A DNA stretch of 64,000 nucleotides, from NCBI GenBank assembly GCA_023362775.1, contig JALMGJ010000006.1, positions 56,503,001 to 56,567,000 of the forward strand, read 5' to 3'. The translations under genes and the position numbers were made by a program. Below the pieces are notes generated by a model, which saw only the letters and a list, made by a program, of their open reading frames with translations, made no database searches and had not been told where the DNA came from. This DNA comes from Charina bottae (taxonomy: Eukaryota; Chordata; Lepidosauria; Squamata; Charinaidae). This document shows positions 1 through 9,405 of this stretch, one piece after another; the stretch's first letter is position 1; each line of letters begins with the position of its first letter.

Positions 1-235
1 ACCGTGTGCCGCAATTTTTACTAAGTAGGGTAAAAATTTAAGAATGTATAACTGGATTGATAATGAGGTTATGGTGATTTTGTTTTCTTTTAATGATTTG
101 AATTAAGATATATTGGGATTGTTCTAAGACCTGTTTAATTTGTAAGATTTATTAGAGATTTATAAGATATAATAATAATTGTTTGATTTTTAGGTTTAAC
201 AGAGTTAAGATTATTGTAGTATTATTGATTATAAA

Positions 236-318
236 AGCAGACAATTTTTATTTATTTATTATTACATTTATATCCCGCCCATCTCCCCCACAAGGAGGGA
301 CCCTGGGCAGTTTATATG
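236..318 (-). mobile_element. L2-type LINE 3' tail fragment
   Basis: A tttatttatttatt run is followed by tatcccgcccatctcccccac and ggaccctgggcagttta. This is the reverse complement of the tail seen at the 3' end of the L2 element at 52761-52805. It interrupts the L1-like sequence, since the copy at 25200-26120 lacks it. Confidence 0.6.
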
Positions 319-420
319 TATTCATAATTTGATTTTTATTATAGTGGGCAGAAATATAGAGAAATAGTTATAGGAAGGAAATAACTAAATGGATGTTGTC
401 TTGTGGGGGAGGGAAGTTGA

Positions 421-424
421 TATA

Positions 425-491
<67 letters not shown>

Positions 492-600
492 ACACACATA
501 CATACATACACATACATACATACACACACATACATACGCACGCACGCACGCACGCACACATACATACATACACACACACACACAAACACACACATACATT
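421..600. repeat. (TA)n-(CA)n-(CATA)n compound microsatellite
   Basis: About 22 bp of TA, then TACA/CA runs interrupted by CATA and CGCA units up to about 597. It sits at the same point in the L1-like 3' UTR as the (TATCTA)n at 26041-26092, so the tract was probably seeded by the element. All long reading frames through it are low-complexity artefacts. Confidence 0.95.
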
Positions 601-640
601 TTCTTTATATAAGGGGAAGGAGCAATTGCATTTTTGTTGT

Positions 641-2032
641 TCAGTCGTTTAGTCGTGTCCGACTCTTCGTGACCTCATGGACCGTAGCACGCCAGGCCTT
701 CCTGTCCTCCACTGTCTCTCGGAGTTTACTCAAATTCATGTTCATTACATTGGTGATGCTATCTAACCATCTCATCCTCTGCTGTCCCCTTCTCCTTTTG
801 CCTTCAGTCTTTCCCAGCATCAGGGTCTTTTCCAGTGAGTCCTCTCTTCGCATTAGGTGGCCAAAGTATTTGAGCTTCAGCTTCAGCATCTGTCCTTCCA
901 ATGAGCAGTCAGGGTTGATTTCCTTTAGGATTGACTGGTTTGACCTCCTTGCAGTCCAAGGGACTCTCAAGAGTCTTCTCCAGCACCACAGTTCGAAAGC
1001 ATCAATTCTTCGGCGCTCAGCCTTCCTTATGGTCCAACTCTCACAGCCATACATTACTACTGGAAAAACCATAGCTTTAACTATACGGACCTTTGTCGGC
1101 AAGGTGATGTCTCTGCTTTTTAATATGCTGTCTAGGTTTGCCATAGCTTTCCTCCCAAGGAGCAAGCGTCTTTTAATTTCATGGCTGCAGTCACCGTCTG
1201 CGGTGATCTTGGAGCCCAAGAAAATAAAATCTGTCACTGCTTCCATTTCTTCCCCTTCTATTTGCCAGGAAGTGATGGGACAAGATGCCATGATCTGGGT
1301 TTTTTTAATGTTGAGTTTCAAGCCAGCTCCTGCACTCTCCTCTTTCACCCTCATCAAGAGGCTCTTTAGTTCCTCTTCACTTTCTGCCATTAGGGTGGTA
1401 TCGTCTGCATATCTGAGGTTGTTGATATTTCTCCCGGCAATCTTAACTCCGGCTTGTGATTCATCCAGCCCGGCATTTCTCATGATGTACTCTGCATATA
1501 AGTTAAATAAGCAGGGTGATAATATACAGCCTTGTCGTACTCCTTTCCCAATTTTGAACCAGTCGGTTGTTCCATGTCCGGTTCTAACTGTTGCTTCTTG
1601 ACCCACATACAGGTTTCTCAGGAGACAAGTAAGGTGGTCCGGTACTCCCATCTCTTTAAGACTTTGCCACAGTTTGTTGTGATCCAAACAATCAAAGGCT
1701 TTAGCGTAGTCAATGAAGCAGAAGTAGATGTTTTTCTGGAACTCTCTTGCTTTTTCCATGATCCAGTGAATGTTGGCAATCTGATCTCTAGTTCCTCTGC
1801 CTCTTCGAAACCCAGCTTGCACTTCTGGTAGTTCTCGGTTCACATACTGCTGAAGCCTAGCTTGTAGGATTTTGAGCATAACGTTGCTAGCATGTGAAAT
1901 GAGCGCAATTGTACGGTAGTTTGAACATTCTTTGGCATTGCCTTTCTTTGGAATTGGAACGTAAACTGACCTTTTCCAATCCTGTGGCCACTGTTGAGTT
2001 TTCCAAATTTGTTGGCATATTGAGTGCAGCAC
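641..2032 (-). pseudogene. BovB reverse transcriptase, C-terminal 463 codons open
   Basis: The longest open part of the BovB polyprotein on the minus strand. It carries RT landmarks in order: VPIPKKG with the NYR motif, the FRRGRGTRDQI block, YAKAFD, GVRQGCILSP, the catalytic YADD in LRYADDTTLMAES, and LGSKITADG. The RTE C-terminal tail (YGCESWT, LLRVPWTARRSN, YFGHLMRR) follows, and the frame ends in the TRLND peptide typical of BovB. The endonuclease part lies upstream in other frames at 2241-2735 and 2977-3477. Frame changes between these blocks mean there is no full-length ORF. The plus-strand frame at 393-1601 is its shadow. Confidence 0.93.
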
Positions 2033-2240
2033 TTTAACAGCATCATCTTTTAGGATTTTAAATAGCTCAGCTGGGATACTGTCTTCTCCACTAGCTTTGT
2101 TGTTAGTAATGCTTCCTAAGGCCTACTTGACTTCACTCTCTAGGATGTCCGGCTCAAGGTCAGTGACCACACCATCGTATTTATCAGGGATATTAAGATC
2201 TTTCTTGTATAGTTCTTCTGTGTATTCTTGCCACCTCTTC

Positions 2241-2735
2241 TTAATCTCTTCTGCTTCTGTTAGGTTCCTGCCTTTTTTTGTCCTTTATCATGCCCATCTT
2301 TGCACAAAACGTTCCCTTGATATCTCCGATTTTCTTGAAGAGATCTCTAGTCTTCCCCATTCTATTGTTTTCCTCAATTTCTTTGCATTGTTCATTTAAG
2401 AAGGCCTTCTTATCTCTCCTTGCTATTCTCTGGAATTCTGCATTCAGTTGTTTATATCTTTCCCTTTCTCCCTTGCCTTTTGCTTCCCTTCTTTCCTCAG
2501 CTATTTGTAAAGCCTCATCAGTCAGCCACTTTGCTTTCTTGCGTTTCTTTTTCTTTGGGATGGTTTTAGTTGCTGCCTCCTGTACAATGTTACGAACCTC
2601 CATCCATAGTTCTTCAGGCACTCTGTCTACCAGATCTAATCCTTTAAATCTATTCCTCACCTCCACTGTATATTCATAAGGGATATGATTTAGGTCATAC
2701 CTGATTGGTCTAGTGGTTTTCTCTACGTTCTTCAA
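2241..2735 (-). pseudogene. BovB polyprotein, linker between endonuclease and RT
   Basis: A 164-codon open stretch rich in Lys, Arg and Glu. It includes the KKKKRKKAKWLTDEAL and AEERREAKGKGERERY segments that sit between endonuclease and RT in BovB ORF2. It is separated from the RT block by a stop or frame change between 2032 and 2241, and from the endonuclease block by another near 2740-2976. It is a decayed piece of one original ORF, not a separate gene. Confidence 0.85.
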
Positions 2736-2976
2736 TTTAAGCCTAAATTTTGCGATAAGAAGATCATGATCTGAGCCACAGTCAGCTCCAGGTCTTGTTT
2801 TTGCTGATTGTATAGAGCTTCTCCATCTTTGGCTGCAAAGTATATAATCAATCTGATTTCGGTATTGACCATCTGGTGATGTCCATGTGTAGAGTCGTCT
2901 CTTGTGTTGTTGGAAAAGAGTGTTTGCTATGACCAGCGTGTTCTCTTGACAAAACTCTATTAACCTTTGCCCTGCT

Positions 2977-3477
2977 TCATTTTGTACTCCGAGGCCGCTT
3001 GCCTGTTATTCCGGTTATTTTTTGACTTCCTACTTTAGCATTCCAGTCCCCTATGATGAAAAGGACATCTTTTTTTGGTGTTAGTTCTAGAAGGTGTTGT
3101 AGGTCTTCATAGAACCGGTCAACTTCAGCTTCTTCGGCATCAGTGGTTGGGGCATAGACTTGGATCACTGTGATGTTGAATGGTTTGCCTTGGATTCGAA
3201 CTGAAAGCATTCTGTCGTTTTTGAGGTTGTACCCCAGTACTGCCTTTCCCACTCTTTTATTGACTATGAGAGCTACTCCATTTCTTATAAGGGATTCTTG
3301 CCCACAGTAGTATATATAATGGTCTCCTGAATTAAATTCGCCCATTCCTGTCCATTTTAGTTCACTGATTCCCAAGATGTCGATGTTCAATCTTGTCATC
3401 TCATGTTTGACCACATCCAGCTTACCTTGATTCATAGATCTTACATTCCAGGTTCCTATGTCTGTAGCTTGAATCAT
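2977..3477 (-). pseudogene. BovB AP-like endonuclease domain, N-terminal part
   Basis: Minus-strand frame with the APE-type endonuclease start IGTWNVRSMNQGKLD, the GISELKWTGMGEF block carrying the catalytic Glu, VQVYAPTTDAEEAEVD, and the GDWNAKVG motif. The first five or six residues (MIQATD) come from the Penelope-like element that splits the BovB at 3460/3461; true BovB coding resumes at IGTWN. The N-terminal piece (MPRKPMDSIKRL... to CCKEQYCIGTW) is found at 9704-9941 on the same strand. It is disrupted downstream by a frame change near 2976. Confidence 0.9.
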
Positions 3478-3643
3478 GTCAACTGGATTTCTATTTTCTT
3501 AGTGGAAACGTTTCACTCCTTATCCAAGGAGCTTCTTCAGTCTGAGCAAAGTTGGTAAGGGAATCCTAAATATGTTTCTAGGTAGCTGTGTGACCTTACA
3601 CCTGGGGTCATGGTTATATTGAGATGTTATTTTAAGTCCTTTT

Positions 3644-3930
3644 ATTATCTAAAGGAGGATCGTTAAGATCACCATGCTGCTGTTGAGCTTGTGAAATGGT
3701 CTTAATCTTCCTAGGCACAGAAGACAGAGCCGGGAGAAAGATGGGAGAAAGATTGTGCCTGAGGCCCCCACCTCTATTCAAGGAAGGATTTTCCAAGTTG
3801 GCATAAATGGATTCCTTGACCCCTCTCTCAAACCACCTATCTTCTCTGTCTAAAATGTGAACATTAATGTCCTCAAATGAGTGTCCTTTTTCCTTTAAAT
3901 GAAGATAAACTGCTGACTCTGGTCCTGTGG
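3644..3930 (-). pseudogene. PLE polyprotein C-terminus (around the endonuclease end)
   Basis: Reading the minus strand gives a frame containing HSFEDINVHILDREDRWFER, then a VKESIYANLE-like segment, then PSLNRGGGLRHNLSP. It continues through VPRKIKTISQAQ and ends at a TAA near 3644. The ILDRE-x-RWFERG-x-KE and LNRGGGLRH strings are ones I know from the C-terminal region of vertebrate Penelope-like polyproteins, next to the GIY-YIG endonuclease. The RT and most of the endonuclease are missing, so the copy is internally deleted and cannot encode an active protein. The downstream sequence up to 3461 is 3' UTR with a hammerhead-like fold. Confidence 0.7.
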
Positions 3931-4019
3931 TGTTACTTCTCCTGTATGTCTATGAAGGTTCTCAGTCATCCAGGTGGAATTGTCTGTAGCTCGAATCATG
4001 TCAACTGGATTTCTATTTT

Positions 4020-4068
4020 CTCAGTGGAAACGTTTCGCTCCTTATCCAAAGAGCTTCTTCAGTCTGAG
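4020..4068 (-). ncRNA. Hammerhead-ribozyme-like motif in the PLE pLTR
   Basis: The minus strand gives a stem CUCAG/CUGAG (4064-4068 with 4020-4024), then CUGAAGA, then a hairpin GCUCUUU-GGAU-AAGGAGC, then GAAAC. CUGANGA ... GAAA is the hammerhead core, and Penelope-like pLTRs are known to carry such ribozymes. There is one extra A before stem II and the stem III/cleavage side is not clean, so activity is uncertain. Sister copies lie at about 3498-3547 (GAAAC kept), 9167-9216 and 9581-9630 (core GAAAC changed to AAAAC). Confidence 0.45.
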
Positions 4069-4384
4069 CAAAGTTGGTAAGGGAATCCTAAATATGTTTC
4101 TAGGTAGCTGTGTGACCTTACACCTGGGGTCATGGTTATATTGATATGTATTTTAAGTCCTTTTATTATCTAAAGGAGGATCGTTAAGATCACCATGCTG
4201 CTGTTGAGCTTGTGAAATGGTCTTAATCTTCCTAGGCACAGAACTCCCGGCTCTGTCTTCTGTGCCTAGGAAGATTAAGACCATTTCACAAGCTCAACAT
4301 GTCTACTTTCTCAGGCTGTCCTGAAGAATGGTCACTCTCCATTTCTGCTCAGCCACAAATAAAACCAGCTACCTCTGTCTATTG

Positions 4385-4680
4385 CAGGGTTTTCCAAACT
4401 GTGCGTCGTGACACAGTACTGTGTCGCCTGGGGGCCCCAAGTGTGTCACACAACAACCCAGAAGCGCTGATGGTGCACTGCTGCCGTGTGCGGCAGCGCT
4501 GGGCCATCAGCGCTTCCAGGTTGTCGTGCGACACACCAGGATGACGACGACGACGACGCCACAACACAAAAACTTGAAAGCGTCACGGCAGCGGCAACCC
4601 GGAAGCGCCACCGCCGGTGCTTCCGGGTTTTGGCGCCAGCCGTTGGTGTGTCGCCAACGGCAAAAGTTTGGAAAGCCCTG
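4385..4680 (+). mobile_element. Small hAT element (296 bp), family A, left-arm copy
   Basis: It starts cagggttttccaaact and ends agtttggaaagccctg, giving imperfect terminal inverted repeats. It is flanked by gtctattg (4377-4384) and ctctattg (4681-4688), an 8-bp target duplication with one mismatch, as expected for hAT transposons. The interior is GC-rich with inverted motifs and no transposase. The same family with longer interiors is at 55615-56206 and 59680-60325. Confidence 0.85.
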
Positions 4681-4688
4681 CTCTATTG

Positions 4689-5961
4689 TGAGAAATATAT
4701 GACTTTCTGTCTTTCAGCTCATATGAAACTTTGCATGATATCTGGGATTGAATCTGAACACATGAGGATCTCAGATTACTTTCTACATTGATAAAAAAAA
4801 ATCCCACCTCAGGGTTTTAAAACAAGAACCTGCCACAACTGTCATGTTCTCTTTTGCAAAGGGACACATTTTTTTTACTTGTGGTTTTCCATACTGTCCA
4901 TCTAAGACTGTCAGGAAGCAGTTATACCGACAGCAGAATAATGATGAGGAGCTGAGGGAAGCAGGAAAGACATCCCACAATACCAGCAAGGCATTCTCCA
5001 CTGTCTGTCTTTTCCTTAAGACATTTAGTTAACTTCATTAACTAAATTACAGACTTTAAGATTTTTTTTGTTTTTTTGCACACAAATATGGGGATCTTTC
5101 ACCCCACAGCCTGAATGAAGCCGATAGAGATTCCCCATCTGCCTCATTTTCTTCTTGACTGGAATATGTTCAGCTGGTTGTCATCTCTCTCAGCCTAGAA
5201 ATGCAATGGGAAACACTTCTGTCTCTATTTTGTAATGAAGTGTAATGTATTGCAAAAATGATTTATTCCATGGTAAATAGCACAGCATGCAGAATGTCTC
5301 AGACAGGTTCAGCATCATGCAAAAGAACCAAATCTAGTGTCTAAAAAGAAGGGATTCAATCTGTACAGCATTAATTTTAAAAAGGATCAAGTAGCATTTA
5401 ATGGGAAAGACTAAGGGCCAAGTAGTGTAGATGAATCCCGTCAACTTGGGTATCCTTCATATTTGTAGACTTATCTCCTAGATTTTTCATCAGTGGCCAT
5501 GCCTGCTGGAGAATTGTACACAGGTTAGCAAAGGGTGGAAAAGACAATGTGGGCTGTCAACAAATAAACTGGCCTGGCTTAAGACACCTTCATTTTGTCC
5601 ATAAAGTAAGGAAGTACAATTTTTGTGGGTATGCAAAGGCTATACTTTGTCTTTGGCTGGTATACCAGGGCTATACATCAGAAAATGGGTAGGAGCAGAA
5701 CAACATAACTGGCGAGGCTAGATAATTTTAAAATTAAGCTATGTTACATTATTTAAATACAGGTGATCTGATTACTCTCTGTATATTTAATATTCCTCTT
5801 TTGACACATTACAATTTGGTAGCAAGTTTTGAAAGAGTTCTGAGGGCTGCATCCAAGCCTTTGGGGGCCACCACTGCAAAAGTATGTGTAAATATTGGTC
5901 TCATATGGATGGCTAAAAAAAGTATGACCAAAAACAATATGCATCATGCCTATAGATATAC
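4689..5961. other. Intronic sequence, no feature recognised (left arm)
   Basis: No coding exon, RNA gene or classifiable repeat seen. Short reading frames here have no recognisable content. It is mirrored at 12836-14108. Confidence 0.6.
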
Positions 5962-6211
5962 AGCCAGTTTGGTCTAGTGGTGAAGGCAACGGGCTAGAAA
6001 CCAGGAGTCTGTGAGTTCTAGTCCCGCCTTAGGCATGGAAGCCGGCTGGGTGACCTTGGGCCAGTCACTCTCCCTCAGCCCAACTCACCTCACAGGGTGG
6101 TTGTTGTGGGGAAAATAGGAGGAGGAAGGAGTATTAGGTATGTTCGCCGCCTTGAGTTATTTATAAAAATAATAAAGGTGGGATAGAAAAATAAATAAAT
6201 AGTAATGAAGG
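5962..6211 (+). mobile_element. MIR/CORE-type tRNA SINE, left-arm copy
   Basis: A tRNA-derived head (ggtctagtggtgaaggc, A-box like; gagttctagtcccgcc, B-box like) is followed by the core gctgggtgaccttgggccagtcac and ctcagcccaacctcac-like sequence. It has an L2-type tail, gccgccttgagttatttataa, ending in aaataaataaat. Mirror copy at 12586-12835. Confidence 0.8.
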
Positions 6212-7150
6212 AGGGTTATTAAAATAAGTCCAAATAAGGTAAATATCCAAGTGCCTGCCTGACCCAGAAAAACATTTTGTTAATAGGTTACAACCTGAAC
6301 ATGCATGTCTGGATTCAGCACAGTCATTCTAGATGCAAATATGCCTCCCAAGTCCATGCAAGCAAAACCAGAAAGGTAGGGACAGAAGTCAAGACAAAGC
6401 AATTCTAGTGGAATATTTATTATAGGTGGACCATCTGTATATTGTCTATACAGGATATATGTCTGCAAACATACCAGCAAAGCAGTCAACAACAGAGTAC
6501 ATTCTGATTGGAGAGGCACATTTGATGTTCCTTGCAGTTGGTATAACTGAGATGAAGAATACAGTTTTGATCATTTATTACTAAAAACAGCCACATTGAT
6601 AGGTGTCCCTTATCTTGGACCCTTTGCTCCATTGCAGGGTTTAGAAACAGAAGGCCTACTGTAAATGCTGAGCCTGGCCTTCCATGGTGTTTCTTCTTGG
6701 AATACCAGACCTAGAATTCGTCCTGAAATATCAGGCCTGGGTTTCCTCTTTTGAGTCCTAGCTGGGCCTAGGAAACCTAATTAACAGAAGTTACATCTTG
6801 ATCTTCTCTTTGGTGGGTGCTGATGATTGTGTAGGCCAGCCTTTCTGAACCTGGTGTCATCTAGATAAGTTGAGCTTCAATTTTCAGAGTTTCCAGCCAT
6901 CATAGTTGGCCATGCTGGCTGGGAGGAGTTGTAATCTGATGTTGATCCAGCTGTATGAAAGCTTGTCTGTCGTTGACCTAGTTGCAGGAGATATGGATAA
7001 AAGCAAGTTAATTTATATGTTTGGCAATTATTAAATAAATAATTGAGAATTATAATAAAATGAAGGATAGCCATTTCAGCTATTTAAATGTACTGTGTAA
7101 GATTTCAGATATGAAGAACAGACTTTGCATGGCTGGTATTAGAGGCACAC
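6212..7150. other. Intronic sequence, no feature recognised (left arm)
   Basis: Nothing classifiable seen on either strand. Mirrored at 11647-12585. Confidence 0.55.
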
Positions 7151-7348
7151 TTAGTTTTTTTTTATAAGAATGTTATTGAGTTTAAAGCAAAGATAAAAAC
7201 TACAAAAAAGCAAAAAAAACTACAAAAAAGGAGTAAAAAAGTGAGAAACACAAGAAAAAAAGAAATTTTGAAGATTGCATAGAAAGGTGACTTCTGACTT
7301 TCAACAGGAAGAATATACAGCAATTTCCATAATCAATCCCTTACTATA
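7151..7348 (-). mobile_element. L1-like LINE 3' end, left-arm copy
   Basis: The reverse complement reads tagtaagggattgattatgg ... and ends in ttcttataaaaaaaa. It matches 26166-26365 of the second copy. It continues across the Tc1 at 8776-8837, so the transposon sits in a TA of this 3' UTR. Confidence 0.6.
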
Positions 7349-7662
7349 CAGTGGGGCAAAAAAGTATTTAGTCAGCCACCAATTGTGCAAGTTCTCCCAC
7401 TTAAAAAGATGAGAGAGGCCTGTAATTGACATCATAGGTAGACCTCAACTATGAGAGACAAAATGAGAAAACAAATCCAGACAATCACATTGTCTGATTC
7501 GGAAAGAATTTATTTGCAAATTATGGTGGAAAATAAGTATTTGGTCACCTACAAACAAGCAAGATTTCTGGCTCTCACAGACCTGTAACTTCTTCTTTAA
7601 GAGGCTCCTCTGTCCTCCACTCATTACCTGTAGTAATGGCACCTGTTTGAACTTGTTATCAG

Positions 7663-7670
7663 TATAAAAG
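7663..7670 (+). promoter_or_regulatory. TATA box of the Tc1 transposase gene
   Basis: TATAAAAG lies 44 bp upstream of the transposase ATG at 7714, inside the transposon leader, so the element carries its own candidate Pol II promoter. Mirror copy at 11127-11134. Confidence 0.5.
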
Positions 7671-7713
7671 ACACCTGTCCACAACCTCAAACAGTCACAC
7701 TCCAAACTCCACT

Positions 7714-8736
7714 ATGGTGAAGACCAAAGAGCTGTCAAAGGACACCAGAAACAAAATTGTAGACCTACACCAGGCTGGGAAGACTGAATCTGCAATAGGC
7801 AAGCAGCTTGGTGTGAAGAAATCAACTGTGGGAGCAATAATTAGAAAATGGAAGACATACAAGACCACTGATAATCTCCCTCGATCTGGGGCTCCACGCA
7901 AGATCTCACCCCGTGGGGTCAAAATGATCACACGAACGGTAAGCAGAAATCCCAGAACCACACGGGGGGACCTAGTGAATGACCTGCAGAGAGCTGGGAC
8001 CAACGTAACAAAGGCTACCATCAGTAACACACTACGCCGCCAGGGACTCAGATCCTGCAGTGCCAGACGTGTCCCCCTGCTTAAGCCAGTACATGTCCGG
8101 GCCCGTCTGAAGTTTGCTAGAGAGCATTTGGATGATCCAGAAGAGGATTGGGAGAATGTCATATGGTCAGATGAAACCAAAGTAGAACTGTTTGGTAGAA
8201 ACACAACTCGTCGTGTTTGGAGGAGAGAGAATGCTGAGTTGCATCCAAAGAACACCATACCTACTGTGAAGCATGGGGGTGACAACATCATGCTTTGGGG
8301 CTGTTTCTCTGCAAAGGGACCAGGACGACTGTTCCGTGTACAGGAAAGAATGAATGGGGCCATGTATCGTGAGATTTTGAGTGCAAACCTCCTTCCATCA
8401 GCAAGGGCATTGAAGATGAAACGTGGCTGGGTCTTTCAGCATGACAATGATCCCAAACACACCGCCCGGGCAACGAAGGAGTGGCTTCGTAAGAAGCATT
8501 TCAAGGTCCTGGAGTGGCCTAGCCAGTCTCCAGATCTCAACCCCATAGAAAACCTTTGGAGGGAGTTGAAAGTCCGTGTTGCCCAGCGACAGCCCCAAAA
8601 CATCACTGCTCTAGAGGAGATCTGCATGGAGGAATGGGCCAACATACCAGCAACAGTGTGTGCCAACCTTGTGAAGACTTACAGAAAATGTTTGACCTCT
8701 GTCATTGCCAACAAAGGATATATAACAAAGTATTGA
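7714..8736 (+). CDS. Tc1 transposase (DD34E), intact
   Basis: An uninterrupted 340-residue transposase, the usual length for Tc1. It should bind the element ends and carry out cut-and-paste transposition into TA. The N-terminal half (about residues 8-110) holds two helix-turn-helix DNA-binding segments joined by a GRPR-like linker (SGAPRK, 58-63). The catalytic core has D153 ([11 protein letters not shown]), D244 (FQHDNDPKH) and E279 (NPIENLW), exactly a DD34E spacing. The start was chosen at MVKTKELS because it is 44 bp after the TATA box and matches Tc1 starts. No stops or frameshifts. An identical copy in opposite orientation is at 10061-11083. Intactness implies recent activity or arrival. 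Confidence 0.96.
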   Translation: MVKTKELSKDTRNKIVDLHQAGKTESAIGKQLGVKKSTVGAIIRKWKTYKTTDNLPRSGAPRKISPRGVKMITRTVSRNPRTTRGDLVNDLQRAGTNVTKATISNTLRRQGLRSCSARRVPLLKPVHVRARLKFAREHLDDPEEDWENVIWSDETKVELFGRNTTRRVWRRENAELHPKNTIPTVKHGGDNIMLWGCFSAKGPGRLFRVQERMNGAMYREILSANLLPSARALKMKRGWVFQHDNDPKHTARATKEWLRKKHFKVLEWPSQSPDLNPIENLWRELKVRVAQRQPQNITALEEICMEEWANIPATVCANLVKTYRKCLTSVIANKGYITKY

Positions 8737-8777
8737 GATGATTGGTGGCTGACTAAATACTTTTTTGCCCCACTGTA

Positions 8778-8837
8778 TATCAAACCAAGATCACATTATT
8801 TCTATAAATCTTTCCATTAACACATATACTAATCACT
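8778..8837 (-). mobile_element. L1-like LINE 3' UTR segment between Tc1 and BovB, left-arm copy
   Basis: Reverse complement of 9960-10019. It links the BovB target duplication (8838-8848) to the Tc1, and matches the ttttataatgtgccaatgga region of the copy near 26130-26160. Confidence 0.5.
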
Positions 8838-8848
8838 AATGCAATTGC

Positions 8849-9093
8849 ATTAGCCTTGCCAAGAAAACCCATGGACAGTATCAAAAGGCTAAAAGATATG
8901 ACGCCGGAAGATGAGCCCCTCAGGTCGAAAGGTGTCCAAAATGCTACTGGGGAAGAGCGGAGGACAATTCCGAGTAGCTCCAGAAAGAGTGAAACGGCTG
9001 GGCCAAAGCCGAAAGGACGCTCAGTTGTGGATGTGTCTGGAAGTGGAAGGAAAGTCCGATGCTGTAAAGAACAATATTGCATAGGAACCTGGA
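8849..9093 (+). pseudogene. BovB LINE 5' end, left-arm copy
   Basis: Contains the BovB N-terminal coding start MPRKPMDSIKRLKDMTPEDE and continues to CCKEQYCIGTW. There it is cut by the Penelope-like element after ataggaacctgg. It is the inverted copy of 9704-9948 and is detached from the main BovB body, which lies on the other strand at 633-3460. Confidence 0.9.
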
Positions 9094-9391
9094 TGTCTAT
9101 GAAGGTTCTCAGTCATCCAGGTGGAATTGTCTGTAGCTTGAATCATGTCAACTGGATTTCTATTTTCTCAGTGGAAACGTTTTGCTCCTTATCCAAGGAG
9201 CTTCTTCAGTCTGAGCAAAGTTGGTAAGGGAATCCTAAATATGTTTCTAGGTAGCTGTGTGACCTTACACCTGGGGTCATGGTTATATTGAGATGTTATT
9301 TTAAGTCCTTTTATTATCTAAAGGAGGATCGTTAAGATCACCATGCTGCTGTTGAGCTTGTGAAATGGTCTTAATCTTCCTAGGCACAGAA
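9093..9391 (-). mobile_element. PLE terminal unit (left-arm copy)
   Basis: A near match to 3946-4243. I see about four substitutions and one single-base indel: tcgaatc/ttgaatc, ttcgctcc/tttgctcc, ccaaaga/ccaagga, gatatgta/gagatgtta. It is an exact mirror of 9406-9703. The hammerhead-like core is damaged here (AAAAC instead of GAAAC). Confidence 0.8.
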
Positions 9392-9405
9392 CTCCCGGCT
9401 CTGTC
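9392..9405. other. Palindrome centre: 14-nt spacer ctcccggctctgtc
   Basis: Lies between cacagaa and ttctgtg. The same spacer in the same setting occurs at 4244-4257, where it joins the PLE pLTR to its natural inverted extension. The palindrome axis therefore coincides with a pre-existing fold-back point of the retroelement. Confidence 0.95.

Larger units (their letters stand above)
1..621 (+). mobile_element. L1-like LINE 3' UTR, 5' part of an interrupted copy
   Basis: AT-rich non-coding sequence that aligns by eye with 25200-26120, where a second copy of the same element lies. Shared landmarks are the Taatgatttgaattaag-like block near 95, the attatagtgggcagaaatatag block near 340, the ggggagggaagttgat block before a TA/CA microsatellite, and ataaggggaaggagcaa near 610. 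The copy continues after the BovB insertion at 9960-10021 and after the Tc1 at 11449-11646, ending in ttcttataaaaaaaa. A short L2-type tail is inserted at about 236-318. No ORF of the element is present, so the L1 label is a guess from the tail and length; the relationship between copies is directly visible. Confidence 0.55.
633..3460 (-). mobile_element. BovB (RTE) LINE, 3' major part
   Basis: Minus-strand LINE. Its 3' end lies at about 633 (the end reads ...gtcggacacgactaaacgactgaacaacaa on the element strand) and its sequence runs to 3460, where a Penelope-like element interrupts it. The missing 5' part is at 9704-9948. The 11-bp target duplication gcaattgcatt at 622-632 and 9949-9959 brackets the whole insertion. 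Once the Penelope insertion and the palindrome arm are removed, the element is about 3.1 kb, close to full length for BovB. BovB is known from squamates and ruminants and is a classic horizontally transferred element. Reading frames are broken, so this copy is dead. Confidence 0.93.
3461..4299 (-). mobile_element. Penelope-like retroelement (PLE) with two pLTR copies
   Basis: On the minus strand the order is: a 42-nt inverted stub (4258-4299), a 14-nt spacer, a first repeat unit (4243 down to 3946), a short coding remnant (about 3945-3640), and a second copy of the same terminal unit ending at 3461. Direct terminal repeats (pLTRs) with an inverted extension at the 5' side are the hallmark of Penelope-like elements. 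It is bordered by tccaggttcctatg at 3447-3460, which recurs at 9704-9717, giving a 14-bp target duplication inside BovB. The original inverted extension is the 298-bp segment 9406-9703. Its continuity with 4299 is broken by the left palindrome arm. Confidence 0.8.
7349..8775 (+). mobile_element. Tc1-like transposon, complete (left-arm copy)
   Basis: A 1,427-bp element bounded by TA at 7347-7348 and 8776-8777. The termini are inverted repeats of about 35 bp beginning cagtggggcaaaaaagtatt. It holds one intact transposase gene. The 5' leader is about 365 bp and contains a TATAAAAG box, while the 3' side has almost no UTR beyond the terminal repeat. Confidence 0.95.
4298..9391 (+). repeat. Left arm of a 10.2-kb near-perfect palindrome
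   Basis: Every position p here pairs with 18797-p in 9406-14499. All translated frames in the two arms are identical except one residue, which comes from G at 4607 versus T at 14190 (a CpG in one arm, CpA/TpG in the other). The left arm is the inserted copy. Its outer end joins the interior of the Penelope-like inverted stub at 4298/4299 with a 2-bp overlap (CA), whereas the right arm continues into unrelated flanking DNA at 14500. Confidence 0.97.

Noticed and set aside
339..652. Several 68-87 codon frames rich in Tyr/Val/Cys or His/Thr
   Set aside because: They are translations of the TA/CA/CATA microsatellite in all frames.
393..1601. 402-codon plus-strand ORF
   Set aside because: It runs through the microsatellite and then antisense to the BovB RT; the minus-strand frame has all RT motifs.
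8856..9227. 123-codon ORF as a separate gene (and twin at 9570-9941)
   Set aside because: The first part is the BovB N-terminus; the last 45 codons are antisense PLE sequence joined by the insertion.
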